53,306 bases of DNA from Gemmatimonadota bacterium (lineage in GTDB: Bacteria; Gemmatimonadota; Gemmatimonadetes; Gemmatimonadales; GWC2-71-9). Both the position numbers and the translations under genes were made by a program. The stretch spans positions 1 to 53,306 of the forward strand of contig CP070716.1 of assembly GCA_020350425.1 (NCBI GenBank), read 5' to 3'. Positions within the stretch are counted from its first letter, which is position 1. Each line of letters begins with the position of its first letter. The notes beneath the pieces are model-generated. The model searched no databases. It was not told where the DNA came from and saw only the letters and a list, made by a program, of their open reading frames with translations. Positions 8,254 to 18,138 of the stretch are shown here, one piece after another.

Positions 8254-9689
8254 ACGCTCACTTTCGCGTCGTCTGGGACGTCGTACGGTGAGAGGCCGGC
8301 GAGGCGCTCCCTCACCGGCCCGGTCAGAAACTCGGCGACCTGCTGCGGCGCCCGACCGATGTAGCGTGCCGGATCGAGCTCGCGGCGCAGGTCGTCGGCG
8401 GCGACCCCTCCGAACGCCGGATCCGCCGCCAGCCGGTCCAGCAGGTCGTTCGGTTTCCCCTCGGCCACAGCGGTGCTCGCCTCGAGGCTGTGGCGCCGCA
8501 TGACCTCGTGCAGCGCCTGCCGGTCGCCCCCAGCCTCCACGCCGAGCATGAGCCAACGCTCTACCGCCATGAAGGGCATCGCCTCCTCCACGTGGCGCCG
8601 CACCACGGCTTCGTTCACCTCCAGGCCCGCGCTCACGTTGGTGCAGAGCACCAGCACGGCGTCGGTCGAGAGGAAGGCCTCGGGCATGGCGAGGCGGCGG
8701 ATGGCGCTATCGTCCAGGGTGCGCTCGAGCCACTGCGTCGCCGCCGTGTAGTGGGCGGTCTCCTGTTGGGCCAGTACGTAGCGCGCCAGCGCGCAGATGC
8801 GCTCGGCCCGCATGGGGTTGCGCTTGTGTGGCATAGCGCTCGAGCCGATCTGGTCCGGCTCGAACGGCTCCAGCACCTCGCGCTCGTGCTGCAGCAGCCG
8901 CAAGTCGGTGCCGAACTTCGCCGCCGACTGCCCGATCCCACCCAGCGCATCCATCACCCGGCTGTCGATCTTGCGCGTGTAGGTCTGCCCGCTGACCGGA
9001 ATCGGCCGGGCGAACTCGAAGGCCTCGGCGACCCGCCGATCGAGCTCGCGCACCTTCTCGTGATCGCCGTTGAACAGCTCGAGATAGGTGGCCTGGGTGC
9101 CGGCCGTCCCCTTGCAGCCACGGAACGGAAGGCCGTCGACGGTCTCGTCGAGCGCCTCGGCGTCGAGCAGAAAGTCCTGCAACCACAGGGTGGCGCGTTT
9201 CCCCACGGTGGTGAGCTGCGCCGGCTGGAAGTGCGTGTAGGCGATCGCGGGGAGGTCTCGGTACCGCTCGGCGAATCCGCCGAGCGAGCGCATCACTGCG
9301 ACCAGGCGTCCGAGCAGCAGCCGCAGGGCGTCCCGCATCACGATGAGATCGGCGTTGTCGGTCACGTAGGCGCTGGTGGCGCCCAGGTGGAGGAACGGCT
9401 TGGCAGCCGGGGCCTGATCGCCGAAATGGTGAACGTGGGCCATCACGTCGTGCCGGAAGCGTTGCTCGTAGCGTCGCACGGCGTCGAGGTCCACGTCGTC
9501 GAGGTGCGCACGCATCTCGTTGAGTGCCGCATCGGGCACGGCGAGGCCCAGGCGATGCTGTTCCTCGGCGAGGACGAGCCACAGGCGACGCCAGATACCG
9601 GCGCGGTGCTCGGCACTCCACAGCCGTTGCATCGCCGGCGATGCGTAGCGCGATCCGAGCGGTGATTGGTAGCGTGGCTGATCAGTCAT
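8250..9689 (-). CDS. purB: Adenylosuccinate lyase
   Basis: Cleaves SAICAR and adenylosuccinate, serving both purine synthesis and the IMP-to-AMP branch. 479 residues, fumarase/aspartase superfamily. The signature loop [15 protein letters not shown] carries the catalytic Ser; [10 protein letters not shown] and [16 protein letters not shown] are the other two conserved regions, with the His general acid in the latter. The length and TVGKRA region favour the longer, eukaryote-like or gamma-type PurB. Overlaps htrA and purC by 4 bases on either side. Confidence 0.96.
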   Translation of the reverse strand: MTDQPRYQSPLGSRYASPAMQRLWSAEHRAGIWRRLWLVLAEEQHRLGLAVPDAALNEMRAHLDDVDLDAVRRYEQRFRHDVMAHVHHFGDQAPAAKPFLHLGATSAYVTDNADLIVMRDALRLLLGRLVAVMRSLGGFAERYRDLPAIAYTHFQPAQLTTVGKRATLWLQDFLLDAEALDETVDGLPFRGCKGTAGTQATYLELFNGDHEKVRELDRRVAEAFEFARPIPVSGQTYTRKIDSRVMDALGGIGQSAAKFGTDLRLLQHEREVLEPFEPDQIGSSAMPHKRNPMRAERICALARYVLAQQETAHYTAATQWLERTLDDSAIRRLAMPEAFLSTDAVLVLCTNVSAGLEVNEAVVRRHVEEAMPFMAVERWLMLGVEAGGDRQALHEVMRRHSLEASTAVAEGKPNDLLDRLAADPAFGGVAADDLRRELDPARYIGRAPQQVAEFLTGPVRERLAGLSPYDVPDDAKVSV

Positions 9690-11128
9690 CGGACGTAGAA
9701 GTCGGTGTACCCCTGTGAGCCGCCGCGCTCGAAGTAGATGCGGACGGCACCTCGTCGCGCGACGTCGCGAATGATGTCGGGCACGTCCTCGGCGCGCGTG
9801 ACGCGCTGGCGGTTGATCTGATAGATCACGTCGCCGGAACGCAGGCCGGTGCTGCGCTGGGCGGATGCGCCGATGTCGAAGATCAGCGCGCCCCGGTCGC
9901 TCTGAATGTTCCGTTCCTGCCTGATGGCTGGCGTCACGGTCACGAGCTGCATCTCCCCGAGGACCTCCACCTTGTCGGCGATCGCCGTGGGAAGGTCCGC
10001 GACGACGACCGTCGCGCTGCGCTCCTGGCCGTCGCGGCTGTAGGTGAGCGGCAGCGTGTCGCCGGGGGCCACGTCCAACTTCACGGACTCCCAGTCGAGG
10101 AAGGTGCGCATGGGACGGCCCGCCGCCGTCAGGAGGACATCACCCTGCCGCAGCCCCGCTTCCGCCGCCGGGCCGTCGGGCGCCACGGCGGTGAGGGCCA
10201 CGCCGCCGGTCCGCTTCCAATCGCGCAGCCGGTCGGGGCCCGGCACGGTCAGCCCCACCCATGAGCGACGCACGGAGCCGTGCCGCCGGAGCTCGGCCGC
10301 GATGTGCACGGCGCGCTCGATCGGAATGGCGAACCCGATGCCCACCGAACCGCCGCTCTCGGAGAAGATGGAGCTGTTGACCCCTACTACCTCCCCGATC
10401 GCATTGACCAGAGGCCCGCCGCTGTTTCCGGGATTGATCGCGGCATCGGTCTGGATCATCCCGACGTAGATGCTGCGGTCGTTGCCCGAGGGAAGCAGGT
10501 TCCGGCCTACGGCGCTCACCACCCCCGCGGTGACCGACGGCTCCGTATTGCCCAGCAGGTAGCCGTAGGGATTCCCGATGGCCACGACCCACTCGCCAAT
10601 CATGAGGTTCTCGCTCGATCCCACGGCCGCGCGCGGGGCGGCGTTCGGGTCGATCCGCAGCACGGCGATGTCGGTGAGGGGATCCTCTCCCAGCAGCGCA
10701 GCCTGGTAGTCCACGCCCTCGCGGGTGGTCACCACGATCTCCTGCGCCCCGGCAGTGACGTGCTGGTTCGTGATCACGAGGCCGTCATTGGAGATCACGA
10801 ATCCAGAGCCCAGCCCCTGCACCTCACGCTCGACGCCCGGCGGCATGAAGAACAGGTCCCACGCCGTGCGCGCGCGCTGCCGCACGCGGCGCACGACGTT
10901 CACGCTCACCACCGACGGCGCCACGAGCTCCGCCGCCCTGGCAATCGCCGAGTAGCGCGAGCGGTCGATGCTGTCCGTCAGCGCCGCGCCGCCGCTCGGC
11001 CTCTGGAGTGCGGGGCCGGGACGGATGGGTGCCGCGGTGTCGGGGGTCTGCGCCGCGGCCTCGGCCTGGGGCGTCGGGTCGCTGCAGGCCAGGACCACGG
11101 CGAAGAGGAATGCGAGTACGGTCCTCAA
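9686..11128 (-). CDS. HtrA/Deg-family serine protease, predicted lipoprotein
   Basis: Periplasmic quality-control protease. The S1C catalytic triad is visible as NQHVT (His ~121), LTDIAV (Asp ~152) and NPGNSGGPL (Ser ~235), followed by two PDZ domains (ending GDVLLTAAGRPM and GDVIYQINRQRV). I prefer the TTG start at 11128, which overlaps the upstream stop as TTGA and yields MRTVLAFLFAVVLAC, a compact signal peptide with lipobox VVLAC. A start at 11164 is possible but would put a charged extension before the signal. Lipid anchoring is therefore likely. Substrate unknown. Confidence 0.9.
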   Translation of the reverse strand: MRTVLAFLFAVVLACSDPTPQAEAAAQTPDTAAPIRPGPALQRPSGGAALTDSIDRSRYSAIARAAELVAPSVVSVNVVRRVRQRARTAWDLFFMPPGVEREVQGLGSGFVISNDGLVITNQHVTAGAQEIVVTTREGVDYQAALLGEDPLTDIAVLRIDPNAAPRAAVGSSENLMIGEWVVAIGNPYGYLLGNTEPSVTAGVVSAVGRNLLPSGNDRSIYVGMIQTDAAINPGNSGGPLVNAIGEVVGVNSSIFSESGGSVGIGFAIPIERAVHIAAELRRHGSVRRSWVGLTVPGPDRLRDWKRTGGVALTAVAPDGPAAEAGLRQGDVLLTAAGRPMRTFLDWESVKLDVAPGDTLPLTYSRDGQERSATVVVADLPTAIADKVEVLGEMQLVTVTPAIRQERNIQSDRGALIFDIGASAQRSTGLRSGDVIYQINRQRVTRAEDVPDIIRDVARRGAVRIYFERGGSQGYTDFYVR

Positions 11129-11793
11129 GCGTTGACCTTCGCGCGCGCGACCAACTTGCTCCAATCGTTGAGGAACTGATCGAGCCCGCGGTCGGTGAGC
11201 GGGTGCAGCAACAGCTTCTTGAGCACGGCGGTCGGCATCGTGGCCACGTCGGCGCCAATCAATGCAGCCTCAGCGACGTGCCGCGGGTGCCGGATGGAAG
11301 CGGCGAGAATCTCCGTCTCGAGGCCGAAGTTGTCGAACATCTGGCGGGCCTCACGCACGATCTCCATGGCGTCGTGTCCGATGTCGTCGAGCCGGCCCAG
11401 GAATGGGGAGACGTAGGTGGCGCCGGCCTTGGCCGCCAGCAGGCACTGCACCGAGCTGAACGCGAGGGTCACGTTCACCTTGACCCCGTCGGCCACGAGC
11501 CGCCGCGTGGCGAGCATGCCGTCCTCGAGCATGGGGATCTTCACCACGATGTTGTCCGCGAGCTTGGCCAGCTCGCGGCCCTCGCCGTACATGCCATCGG
11601 CGTCCACCGCCACCACCTCGGCACTCACCGGGCCGTCCACCAGCGAGCAGATCTCCTGCAGGACGTCTTGCGGATCGACGTCGCCCGCATGCTTCGACAG
11701 CAGAGTCGGGTTGGTCGTGACGCCGTCGATCAGACCGGCCTGCGAGGCCCACCGAATGTCGCTGAGGTCGGCGGTGTCGAGGAAGATTTTCAT
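11125..11793 (-). CDS. tal: Transaldolase, TalC/FSA-type
   Basis: Small transaldolase of about 222 residues, a class I aldolase of the pentose phosphate pathway. MKIFLDTADLSDIR begins the barrel, GVTTNPTLLSK is the family fingerprint, and the Schiff-base Lys is in NIVVKIPML. YVSPFLGRLDDIG has Phe where fructose-6-phosphate aldolases have Tyr, favouring true transaldolase. ATG 11793 overlaps the truA stop (TGATG); an ATG three codons upstream is possible. Confidence 0.93.
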   Translation of the reverse strand: MKIFLDTADLSDIRWASQAGLIDGVTTNPTLLSKHAGDVDPQDVLQEICSLVDGPVSAEVVAVDADGMYGEGRELAKLADNIVVKIPMLEDGMLATRRLVADGVKVNVTLAFSSVQCLLAAKAGATYVSPFLGRLDDIGHDAMEIVREARQMFDNFGLETEILAASIRHPRHVAEAALIGADVATMPTAVLKKLLLHPLTDRGLDQFLNDWSKLVARAKVNA

Positions 11794-12566
11794 CAGATGC
11801 ATCCCTCTCCAAGTTGGGGGTAGCGTACGCCAACGAGATAGAGCCCCTGTGGCGGGGCCGGGGGGCTCGCCTCTTCGTTGCTCGTGCTCTGGAGCAGCTG
11901 GGCCGCAGTGGCCAGCGGCCGCCGATCCCGCGCCACATCCACCATGGTGCCGACCAGGAAGCGCACCATGCGGTGGAGGAAGCGGTCGGCTTCGATCGTA
12001 AAGATAAAACCTTCGTCATTCGGGCGCGTGTCCCACTGCGATACCGTCACCCTGCAGCGATAGTGCGGCTTCGTCTGCCCCACCGCCGAGTAGGCGCGGA
12101 AGTCGTGCTCACCCAGATACAGGGCGGCGGCAGCGGCGAGCTTGCCGCCATCGAGCGGAACGCCGAGCGCCCACTCGTACGGCCGTCGGAACGGCGAGCG
12201 GGCAGCCGCGTCGCAGCCCACCGCGTAGCGGTACCGCCGCGTGAGCGCGTGCTTGCGCGCGTGGAAGCCGGGCGGGGCCAGGCCCACCCGGGCGACCCAG
12301 ACGTCGTCAGGGGTGAGGGCCCGCAGGGCCCTCAGCAATTCGCACGGTTCCCATTCGCGCGGCAGGTGGAAGCTCACGAGCTGGCCCAGTGCGTGCACCC
12401 CAGCGTCGGTACGGCCCGCCGCGTGCGCCACCACTCGGCGGCCCGCCAACCGCTCGAGCGCCTGCTCGAGCTCCCCCTGCACAGTTCGGTCGGAGGCCTG
12501 TCGCTGCCACCCGGAGAACCCGCCACCGTCGTAGTGCAGCACCGCGTAGAATGGGGTGCCCGGCAT
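11793..12566 (-). CDS. truA: tRNA pseudouridine(38-40) synthase
   Basis: Modifies U38-U40 in the anticodon arm of tRNAs. 257 residues. The catalytic Asp is in AGRTDAGVHALGQ. FYAVLHYDGGGFSGWQRQ is the conserved N-terminal strand and YRCRVTVSQW and FLHRMVRFLVGTMVDV are further TruA signatures. Start ATG 12566 matches the family N-terminus and lies 7 bases after a good promoter -10, suggesting a leaderless mRNA. It is the first gene of the long minus-strand operon. Confidence 0.96.
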   Translation of the reverse strand: MPGTPFYAVLHYDGGGFSGWQRQASDRTVQGELEQALERLAGRRVVAHAAGRTDAGVHALGQLVSFHLPREWEPCELLRALRALTPDDVWVARVGLAPPGFHARKHALTRRYRYAVGCDAAARSPFRRPYEWALGVPLDGGKLAAAAALYLGEHDFRAYSAVGQTKPHYRCRVTVSQWDTRPNDEGFIFTIEADRFLHRMVRFLVGTMVDVARDRRPLATAAQLLQSTSNEEASPPAPPQGLYLVGVRYPQLGEGCI

Positions 12567-12573
12567 GGGCGCC

Positions 12574-12602
12574 AAGATACCGGCGGCGTGCCCTAGCGGC
12601 AA
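12574..12602 (-). promoter_or_regulatory. Candidate sigma70 promoter for truA operon
   Basis: On the minus strand, TTGCCG (12597-12602) and TATCTT (12574-12579) are separated by exactly 17 bases. The -10 ends 7 bases before the truA ATG, so transcription would begin at or next to the start codon. Confidence 0.5.
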
Positions 12603-12623
12603 GCGAGACAAGCACTTGCGTCG

Positions 12624-12652
12624 TTGACAAACGGCTGGGGATCAGAGATTCT
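12624..12652 (+). promoter_or_regulatory. Candidate sigma70 promoter for trpD
   Basis: A perfect -35 TTGACA (12624-12629), a 17-base spacer and a weak -10 GATTCT (12647-12652), ending 39 bases before the trpD GTG. No leader peptide with Trp codons or attenuator hairpin is evident. Confidence 0.45.
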
Positions 12653-12691
12653 ACCTGCTTCATCCAACCCCCGGCTCACGACGGAGTTGCC

Positions 12692-13741
12692 GTGTACGAC
12701 CATCTCACGCCGATCACCGCAGCCCTCCGGACCCTTGCGCGCGGCGATCGCCTCGGCGAGACGCTCACGCACGAGGCGTTCGAGCAGGTCATGCGGGGCG
12801 AGGCGACCGCGGCGCAGGTCGGGGCGTTCCTCATGGGGCTGAGGGTGCAGGGAGAGGGAGCCGATGAGATCGCCGGCGCGGTGCGCGCGCTGCGTACGGT
12901 CATGGTGCGGGTCGATGCGAGCGGCTGCTCGCACCTGGTCGACACGTGTGGGACCGGCGGGGGAGGCGTCACCACCTTCAATATCTCGACCGCCGCCGCG
13001 TTCGTGGCGGCCGGCGCCGGCGCGATCGTGGCGAAGCACGGAAACCGCTCGTACACCTCGAAGTGCGGTTCGGCGGACGTGCTCGAGGCCCTGGGCGTGC
13101 AGGTCGCGGCCGCCCCCGTGGACGCGGCGCGCCTGTTGCGGGACACCGGCATGGCCTTCCTGTTCGCTCCCGCCTTCCATCCGGCGATGCGGCACGTCGC
13201 GCCGGTCCGGCGTGAGCTGGCGACCGCCACGATCATGAACATCGTGGGCCCCCTGGCGAATCCGGCGGGTGTCAGGTGCCAGCTGGTGGGCGTGGCCGAT
13301 CCGGAGCGGGGGCCGGTGATGGCGGAAGTGCTCGCGCGCCTGGGAGCGGAGCACGCGCTGGTGGTGCACGGGGACGTCGGCATGGACGAGATCGCTCCGA
13401 CGGGACGCACCAGGGTGTGGGAGGTGGAGCAGGGCCGGGTCACCGCGAGGAGTATCAGCCCCGAAGAGTTCGGGATGGGCGATGCGGACCTCGCGGCGCT
13501 GGCGGGTGGGGAGCCACCGGGCAACGCCATGCGGATCGAGCGCCTGCTGCAGCGGCCGTCGGGCGATGGGGCGGGCCGGGCCGCCGTGGCGCTGAACGCT
13601 GGTGCGGCGCTCTACGTTGCCGGGCTGGCAGGGACCTTAAGGGAGGGCGTGGACCGAGCGCTGGAAACGCTCGACGCGGGCGCGGGGATGGCGGCGCTGG
13701 AGCGGCTCAGGGCCGCCGCGCCGCTCAGTACTTCCGAATGA
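12692..13741 (+). CDS. trpD: Anthranilate phosphoribosyltransferase
   Basis: Second step of tryptophan synthesis: anthranilate + PRPP to phosphoribosylanthranilate. 349 residues. The PRPP/Mg site is DTCGTGGGGVTTFNIST followed by AKHGNRSYTSKCGSADVLE; the N-terminal helical domain has FLMGLRVQGE. A GTG start at 12692 has ACGGAG 5 bases upstream; longer in-frame extensions cross the truA promoter. The 3' end overlaps the 3' end of lexA by 17 bases on the opposite strand. It stands apart from trpC/B/A, with lexA between. Confidence 0.95.
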   Translation: MYDHLTPITAALRTLARGDRLGETLTHEAFEQVMRGEATAAQVGAFLMGLRVQGEGADEIAGAVRALRTVMVRVDASGCSHLVDTCGTGGGGVTTFNISTAAAFVAAGAGAIVAKHGNRSYTSKCGSADVLEALGVQVAAAPVDAARLLRDTGMAFLFAPAFHPAMRHVAPVRRELATATIMNIVGPLANPAGVRCQLVGVADPERGPVMAEVLARLGAEHALVVHGDVGMDEIAPTGRTRVWEVEQGRVTARSISPEEFGMGDADLAALAGGEPPGNAMRIERLLQRPSGDGAGRAAVALNAGAALYVAGLAGTLREGVDRALETLDAGAGMAALERLRAAAPLSTSE

Positions 13742-14333
13742 CTCCGACCACCACACCCTGAATCAGGACGTTATCCTCGTGCACCCGGATGGGACGGATG
13801 GTCTCGTTGGCCGGCTGGAGGCGGATCCACCCGCCCGGTTCGCGGTAGAGCCGCTTCACGGTGGCCGACGTGCCGTCCACGAGAGCGACGACCATCTCGC
13901 CGTTGTCGGCGCTGTCGCGTCCGTGCACGACCACGAAATCGCCGCTCTCGATATGCTCGTCGATCATCGACTCCCCGCGCACGCGCAGCACGTAACAGTT
14001 GCCGCGCCGCGGGATCAGGTCGTTCGGCACCGCAATGCTCTCGGGCGTGACCACGGCCTCGATCGGCTCGCCGGCGGCGACCTGGCCCAGCAGCGGCAGC
14101 TCCGTGGCCCCGGCCTGTCCGAGAAGCGGCATCACCTCGATCGCGCGGCTCTCGTTGTGGCCGCGCTGGATGTAGCCCTTCCGCTCCAGGTTGGTGAGGT
14201 GCTCGTGCACCGTGGCGAGCGAGCGAAACGCAAAGTGCTCGGCGATCTCCTCAAACGACGGCGCGTACCCCCGCTTGTGGATGTAGCTTTGCAGGTAGTC
14301 CAGAATCTCCTTCTGCCGCCGGGTAAGGGGCAT
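13725..14333 (-). CDS. lexA: LexA SOS repressor
   Basis: DNA-damage response repressor, 202 residues. The winged-helix N-terminus (MPLTRRQKEILDYL, GYAPSFEEIAEHF, LERKGYI) is followed by the self-cleavage site Ala87-Gly88 in QVAAGEPIE and the S24 Ser/Lys dyad, Ser122 in RGESMIDEHI and Lys160 in SATVKRL. All parts needed for RecA-stimulated autocleavage are present. The start is chosen at the canonical MPLT; an upstream in-frame Met would cover the promoter. It converges on trpD and diverges from trpC. Confidence 0.96.
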   Translation of the reverse strand: MPLTRRQKEILDYLQSYIHKRGYAPSFEEIAEHFAFRSLATVHEHLTNLERKGYIQRGHNESRAIEVMPLLGQAGATELPLLGQVAAGEPIEAVVTPESIAVPNDLIPRRGNCYVLRVRGESMIDEHIESGDFVVVHGRDSADNGEMVVALVDGTSATVKRLYREPGGWIRLQPANETIRPIRVHEDNVLIQGVVVGVIRKY

Positions 14334-14375
14334 GGCGCGCTCCTGGCCGTGTCCGACCGAAAAAAGGCCGAAGCG

Positions 14376-14404
14376 AATATACCCGAACACACCCCGAAGC
14401 GCAA
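14376..14404 (-). promoter_or_regulatory. Candidate lexA promoter with repeated TTCGGG
   Basis: On the minus strand, TTGCGC (14399-14404), a 17-base spacer and TATATT (14376-14381) form a good sigma70 promoter. The spacer carries TTCGGGG and TTCGGG with CTTCGG just downstream of the -10, a direct-repeat arrangement that could hold a LexA operator of the GTTC...ATTC kind. No palindromic E. coli or GAAC-N4-GTTC box is present. Confidence 0.5.
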
Positions 14405-14413
14405 CACGGCACC

Positions 14414-15211
14414 GTGACGACGACGCTGGACAGCATTCTCAACGCAGCCCGGGAGCGGGTGCGCACCCTCAAGGGGGAGCGCGCAGCGCTGGAGGCGGCG
14501 GCGCGTGCCGCGCCGAGGCCCCCGGGCTGGTCGGGCGTGTTCGGCGGCGCGCAGGTGGCGGTGATCGCCGAGGTGAAGCGGCGGTCCCCGTCGGCGGGCG
14601 CCATCGCCGAGGGGCTCGAGCCGGCGGACCTGGCGCGGAGCTATGCCGCCGGAGGGGCAAGCGCGATCTCGGTGCTGACAGAGGGGGAGCACTTTGGGGG
14701 CTCGCTCGCCGACTTGGAAGCGGTGCGGCGGGCGGTCCGTATGCCAGTTCTGCGGAAGGACTTCGTGGTCGACGCGCTGCAGCTGTATGAGGCACGGGCG
14801 GCCGGGGCCAGCGCCGTGTTGCTGATCGTGCGGGCCCTGGATCAGGGGCGGTTGGTCGAGCTGGCCGGGGCGGCGGGCGAGTTGGGGCTGGGACGGCTGC
14901 TGGAGGTGCACGATGCGAGCGAGCTCGAGCGGGCCCTGGCGGTGGAGGCCGAGTCCATTGGGGTGAATAGCCGAGACCTCGATGACTTCAGCGTGGACGT
15001 GGCGCGGATCGAGCAGGTCGTGCGTCTCGTTCCCCCGGGGGTGGCGGTGGTGGCCGAGAGCGGCATGAGCGGCCGCAGCGATGTGGAGCAGGTGGCCGCG
15101 TGGGGAGCTGACGCGGTGTTGGTGGGTACGGCGCTCGCGGGCGCGGCCGACCCCGAGGGAGCGGTGCGGTCCCTGGCGGGGGTGGCGCGAGTGACGAGGG
15201 GCCCGCGGTGA
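14414..15211 (+). CDS. trpC: Indole-3-glycerol phosphate synthase
   Basis: Fourth reaction of the tryptophan pathway, closing the indole ring. A monofunctional 265-residue TIM barrel with no fused TrpF. Key motifs: [13 protein letters not shown] (catalytic Glu/Lys), VLRKDFVVD (catalytic Lys), [14 protein letters not shown] (usually NNRDL) and VVAESGM. GTG start, with no clear Shine-Dalgarno; it diverges from lexA across 80 bases and overlaps trpB as GTGA. It begins a long plus-strand run. Confidence 0.95.
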   Translation: MTTTLDSILNAARERVRTLKGERAALEAAARAAPRPPGWSGVFGGAQVAVIAEVKRRSPSAGAIAEGLEPADLARSYAAGGASAISVLTEGEHFGGSLADLEAVRRAVRMPVLRKDFVVDALQLYEARAAGASAVLLIVRALDQGRLVELAGAAGELGLGRLLEVHDASELERALAVEAESIGVNSRDLDDFSVDVARIEQVVRLVPPGVAVVAESGMSGRSDVEQVAAWGADAVLVGTALAGAADPEGAVRSLAGVARVTRGPR

Positions 15212-16401
15212 CGGCGCGTCACGCCGAGAGGACAGCGGCGCGGTTTGGGCCATATGGCGGCCGCTACGTGCCGGAAACGCTCGTGGCGGCGCTGGAGGAG
15301 CTCACCGTGGTCTACCACGAGGCGGTGTCCGATCCGGCCTTCCGCGACGAGCTGGAGCGACTGCTCCGCACGTACGTCGGGCGCCCCACACCGCTCTCCG
15401 AGGCGCCGCGATTGTCCGAGCGTGTCGGCTGCCGCGTCCTGCTCAAGCGGGAGGACCTCACTCACACCGGCGCGCACAAGATCAACAACACGCTGGGGCA
15501 GGTGCTGCTGGCCCGGCGGATGGGGAAGCGCCGCATCATCGCCGAGACGGGAGCCGGGCAGCACGGGGTCGCCACGGCAACCGCCTGCGCCCTGTTCGGC
15601 TTGGAGTGCGTGGTCTACATGGGCGAGGAGGACATGACCCGGCAGCGGCTCAACGTGTTCCGCATGGAGGTCATGGGCGCGACGGTGGTGCCGGTCGGGT
15701 CCGGCACCCGCACACTGAAGGACGCGACCAACGAGGCGCTGCGCGACTGGGTCACGAACGTGGACAGCACGCACTACGTGCTCGGATCGGTCGTGGGTCC
15801 CGATCCCTTCCCCCGCATCGTACGGGACTTTCAGAGCGTGATCGGTCGCGAGGCGCGTGCCCAGGTGCTGGAGCGGATCGGCGGGCTCCCGGACTGGGTC
15901 GTGGCCTGTGTGGGAGGGGGCTCGAACGCGATCGGGATGTTCCACGACTTCCTCGAGGACGCAGCGGTGAAGCTCGTCGGGGTGGAGGCCGGCGGTTCCG
16001 GGCTCGACACGGGCCGGCACTCCGCCTCGCTGACGGCGGGACGGCCCGGTGTGCTACACGGCTGTCTGAGCTATGTGTTGCAGGACACCGACGGACAGGT
16101 ACAGCCCGCCCATTCTGTGGCGGCTGGGCTGGACTATCCTGGTGTGGGACCTGAACATGCATACTTGCGCGATTCCGGGCGAGTGCAGTATTACACGGTG
16201 ACCGACCGGCAAGCGGTCGCAGCGTTTTACGCTCTCGGTCGAATGGAGGGCATTCTGCCGGCCCTGGAGAGCGCGCACGCCCTGGCGTGGATCTTGGAGT
16301 CTGGGACGCGGTGGTCAGCAACGGACGTGGTGCTCTTCACGCTTAGCGGGCGCGGCGATAAGGACGTTCAGCATGTGGCCAGCCTGGCGGAGCGCGAATG
16401 A
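15208..16401 (+). CDS. trpB: Tryptophan synthase beta chain
   Basis: Condenses indole with serine using PLP. 397 residues. PLP Lys91 is in [18 protein letters not shown] contains the catalytic Glu; [10 protein letters not shown] is the phosphate loop. [14 protein letters not shown] marks the N-terminus of the TrpB1 type that pairs with TrpA. GTG start with GTGA overlap. The partner trpA lies 3.2 kb downstream rather than adjacent. Confidence 0.97.
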   Translation: MTARHAERTAARFGPYGGRYVPETLVAALEELTVVYHEAVSDPAFRDELERLLRTYVGRPTPLSEAPRLSERVGCRVLLKREDLTHTGAHKINNTLGQVLLARRMGKRRIIAETGAGQHGVATATACALFGLECVVYMGEEDMTRQRLNVFRMEVMGATVVPVGSGTRTLKDATNEALRDWVTNVDSTHYVLGSVVGPDPFPRIVRDFQSVIGREARAQVLERIGGLPDWVVACVGGGSNAIGMFHDFLEDAAVKLVGVEAGGSGLDTGRHSASLTAGRPGVLHGCLSYVLQDTDGQVQPAHSVAAGLDYPGVGPEHAYLRDSGRVQYYTVTDRQAVAAFYALGRMEGILPALESAHALAWILESGTRWSATDVVLFTLSGRGDKDVQHVASLAERE

Positions 16402-18137
16402 CTGACGCGACCACGCGAGACCAGGAGCAGCTCCAGGACGCCACGGCGGTCGTGCACCTGATGCAGGCCATGGTCAAGGGCCTGCGCGCCGTTCAGCTCT
16501 ATCTCCCGAACAACCCCGTGTACCAGCGTGCCATCGACAACGTCAAGCGGGCATTCGATTCCATCTGGGCGGAGTTCGTGGAGCTGGATCTCGTGGTGGC
16601 CGAGACCGACCTGCTGCTGGGCGAGGAAGTCGTCCTCGCGCAGCCCAACAAGTCCGAGAGCATCGCGTGGGTCCTGTTCAAGGATGGGCTGCGCAGCCTG
16701 AGCTTCGCGCCGGGCGTCCAGGACGATGAGGTGATCAGGTTCCTGAACGTGATTCACAAGGTCCGGACGCTTCCCGCCGATGCCGCCGACGACCTGCTGA
16801 CGCTCCTGTGGGACGAGGACTTCCAGTTCATCCGCTATCACGCGGTCGAGCTCGCAATCGACGAGGTGCCCACCATCGTCTCGCCCGACGCGCCGACCCA
16901 GGACAAATGGGGCTACGGCGGGGCCCCCGCCAAAACCGAAGTCGAGATGAAGCAGGCCGTGGCCGAGGAGGCCGCCAGCGCCAAGGAGGAGGCAGCGGCG
17001 GAGGGCGAGCCGCCGCCGGGGGTCGTCCGCGTCGAGGATTTCGACTCCACGCTGTACTTCCTCGACGAGACAGAGATCGGATACCTCCGCCAAGAGATCG
17101 AGCGCGAATACTCGCGCGACCTGCGCGAGAACACGCTCTCGATGCTGTTCGACCTGCTGGAGCTGCAGACCTACAGCACGGTGCGGGCCGAGCTGATTTC
17201 GATCGTGGAGAACTTCATCCCGTACCTGCTGGCGGTGGGCGACTTCAATTCGGTCGCCTACGTCCTGCGCGAGATCCGAGTGGTGCTGCAGCGGGCGCGG
17301 GAGCTTCTGCCGGAACATCGGGAGACCCTGCAGCACCTGCCGAGCCGGCTGTCCGAGGCGGATGCCCTGGGACAGCTGCTGCAGTCGCTCGACGAGGCCA
17401 TGGTGCACCCGTCGGAGGAGGAACTCGCCGAGTTGTTCCGCGAACTGCGGCCCGATGCCCTGGAAGCGGTCTTGGCCTGGCTGCCCAAGCTCACCAACGA
17501 GCGCGTGCGCGCGCTGTTGGATGCGGCGGCGCGGCGGCTGGCGCAGGCCCATCCGGAGGTCATGGTCAACGCCCTGAAGAACCCCGACGAGGTCGTACTG
17601 CTGGAGGCGATCCGTCTGGCCAAACAGTCCAAGCTGCCGCCCACGGTGCCGGCACTGGGGGCGCTCGTGGTGAAGGGGAGCGTACCGGTGAAGCGGGCGG
17701 CCGTGGACGCGTTGGCCGCCATCGGGTCGACGGGCGCGATGCAGCAGCTCGAGCGAGCGATCGATGACCGGGACCGGGACGTCCGGGTGGCGGCGGTGCG
17801 GGTGATGGCCAACCAGGGGTATCGGGGGGCGTTCCCGGCCGTCGAGGCGGCGATTTCAGGCAAGTCGCTGAAGGATGCCGACCTGACCGAGCGGACCGTG
17901 TTCTTCGAGGCCTACGGGGCCCTGGCCGGCGCGGCCGGTCTTGAGAAGCTGGAGCCGATGCTGCAAGTGGGCGGGTTCATGCGGCGCAAGTTCGAACCCC
18001 AGATCCGGGCCTGTGCAGCGATGGCGATCGGGAAGATCGGCACGCCCGAGGCGCGCAGGGCGCTCGAGAAGGTGACCAGCGACAAGGATCCCCTGGTGCG
18101 CAACGCGGCGGTCAAGGCCCTGCGGGAGATGCGGTGA
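16398..18137 (+). CDS. HEAT-repeat protein with unassigned N-terminal module
   Basis: 579 residues, probably cytosolic. Residues ~15-115 ([45 protein letters not shown]) match spaced residues of the next gene's N-terminus, so both carry one module. A charged acidic linker (residues ~185-215, rich in Glu/Ala) precedes a helical middle region. Residues ~395-579 form HEAT-like repeats ([64 protein letters not shown]). HEAT arrays usually mediate protein binding; no catalytic site is seen. ATGA overlap with trpB, and one base from the HD-GYP gene, suggest co-expression. Function unknown. Confidence 0.85.
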   Translation: MTDATTRDQEQLQDATAVVHLMQAMVKGLRAVQLYLPNNPVYQRAIDNVKRAFDSIWAEFVELDLVVAETDLLLGEEVVLAQPNKSESIAWVLFKDGLRSLSFAPGVQDDEVIRFLNVIHKVRTLPADAADDLLTLLWDEDFQFIRYHAVELAIDEVPTIVSPDAPTQDKWGYGGAPAKTEVEMKQAVAEEAASAKEEAAAEGEPPPGVVRVEDFDSTLYFLDETEIGYLRQEIEREYSRDLRENTLSMLFDLLELQTYSTVRAELISIVENFIPYLLAVGDFNSVAYVLREIRVVLQRARELLPEHRETLQHLPSRLSEADALGQLLQSLDEAMVHPSEEELAELFRELRPDALEAVLAWLPKLTNERVRALLDAAARRLAQAHPEVMVNALKNPDEVVLLEAIRLAKQSKLPPTVPALGALVVKGSVPVKRAAVDALAAIGSTGAMQQLERAIDDRDRDVRVAAVRVMANQGYRGAFPAVEAAISGKSLKDADLTERTVFFEAYGALAGAAGLEKLEPMLQVGGFMRRKFEPQIRACAAMAIGKIGTPEARRALEKVTSDKDPLVRNAAVKALREMR

Positions 18138-18138
18138 G

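Noticed and set aside
12653-12691. Trp attenuator or leader peptide ahead of trpD
   Set aside because: The ~40-base leader has no run of Trp codons, no competing hairpins and no T-run.
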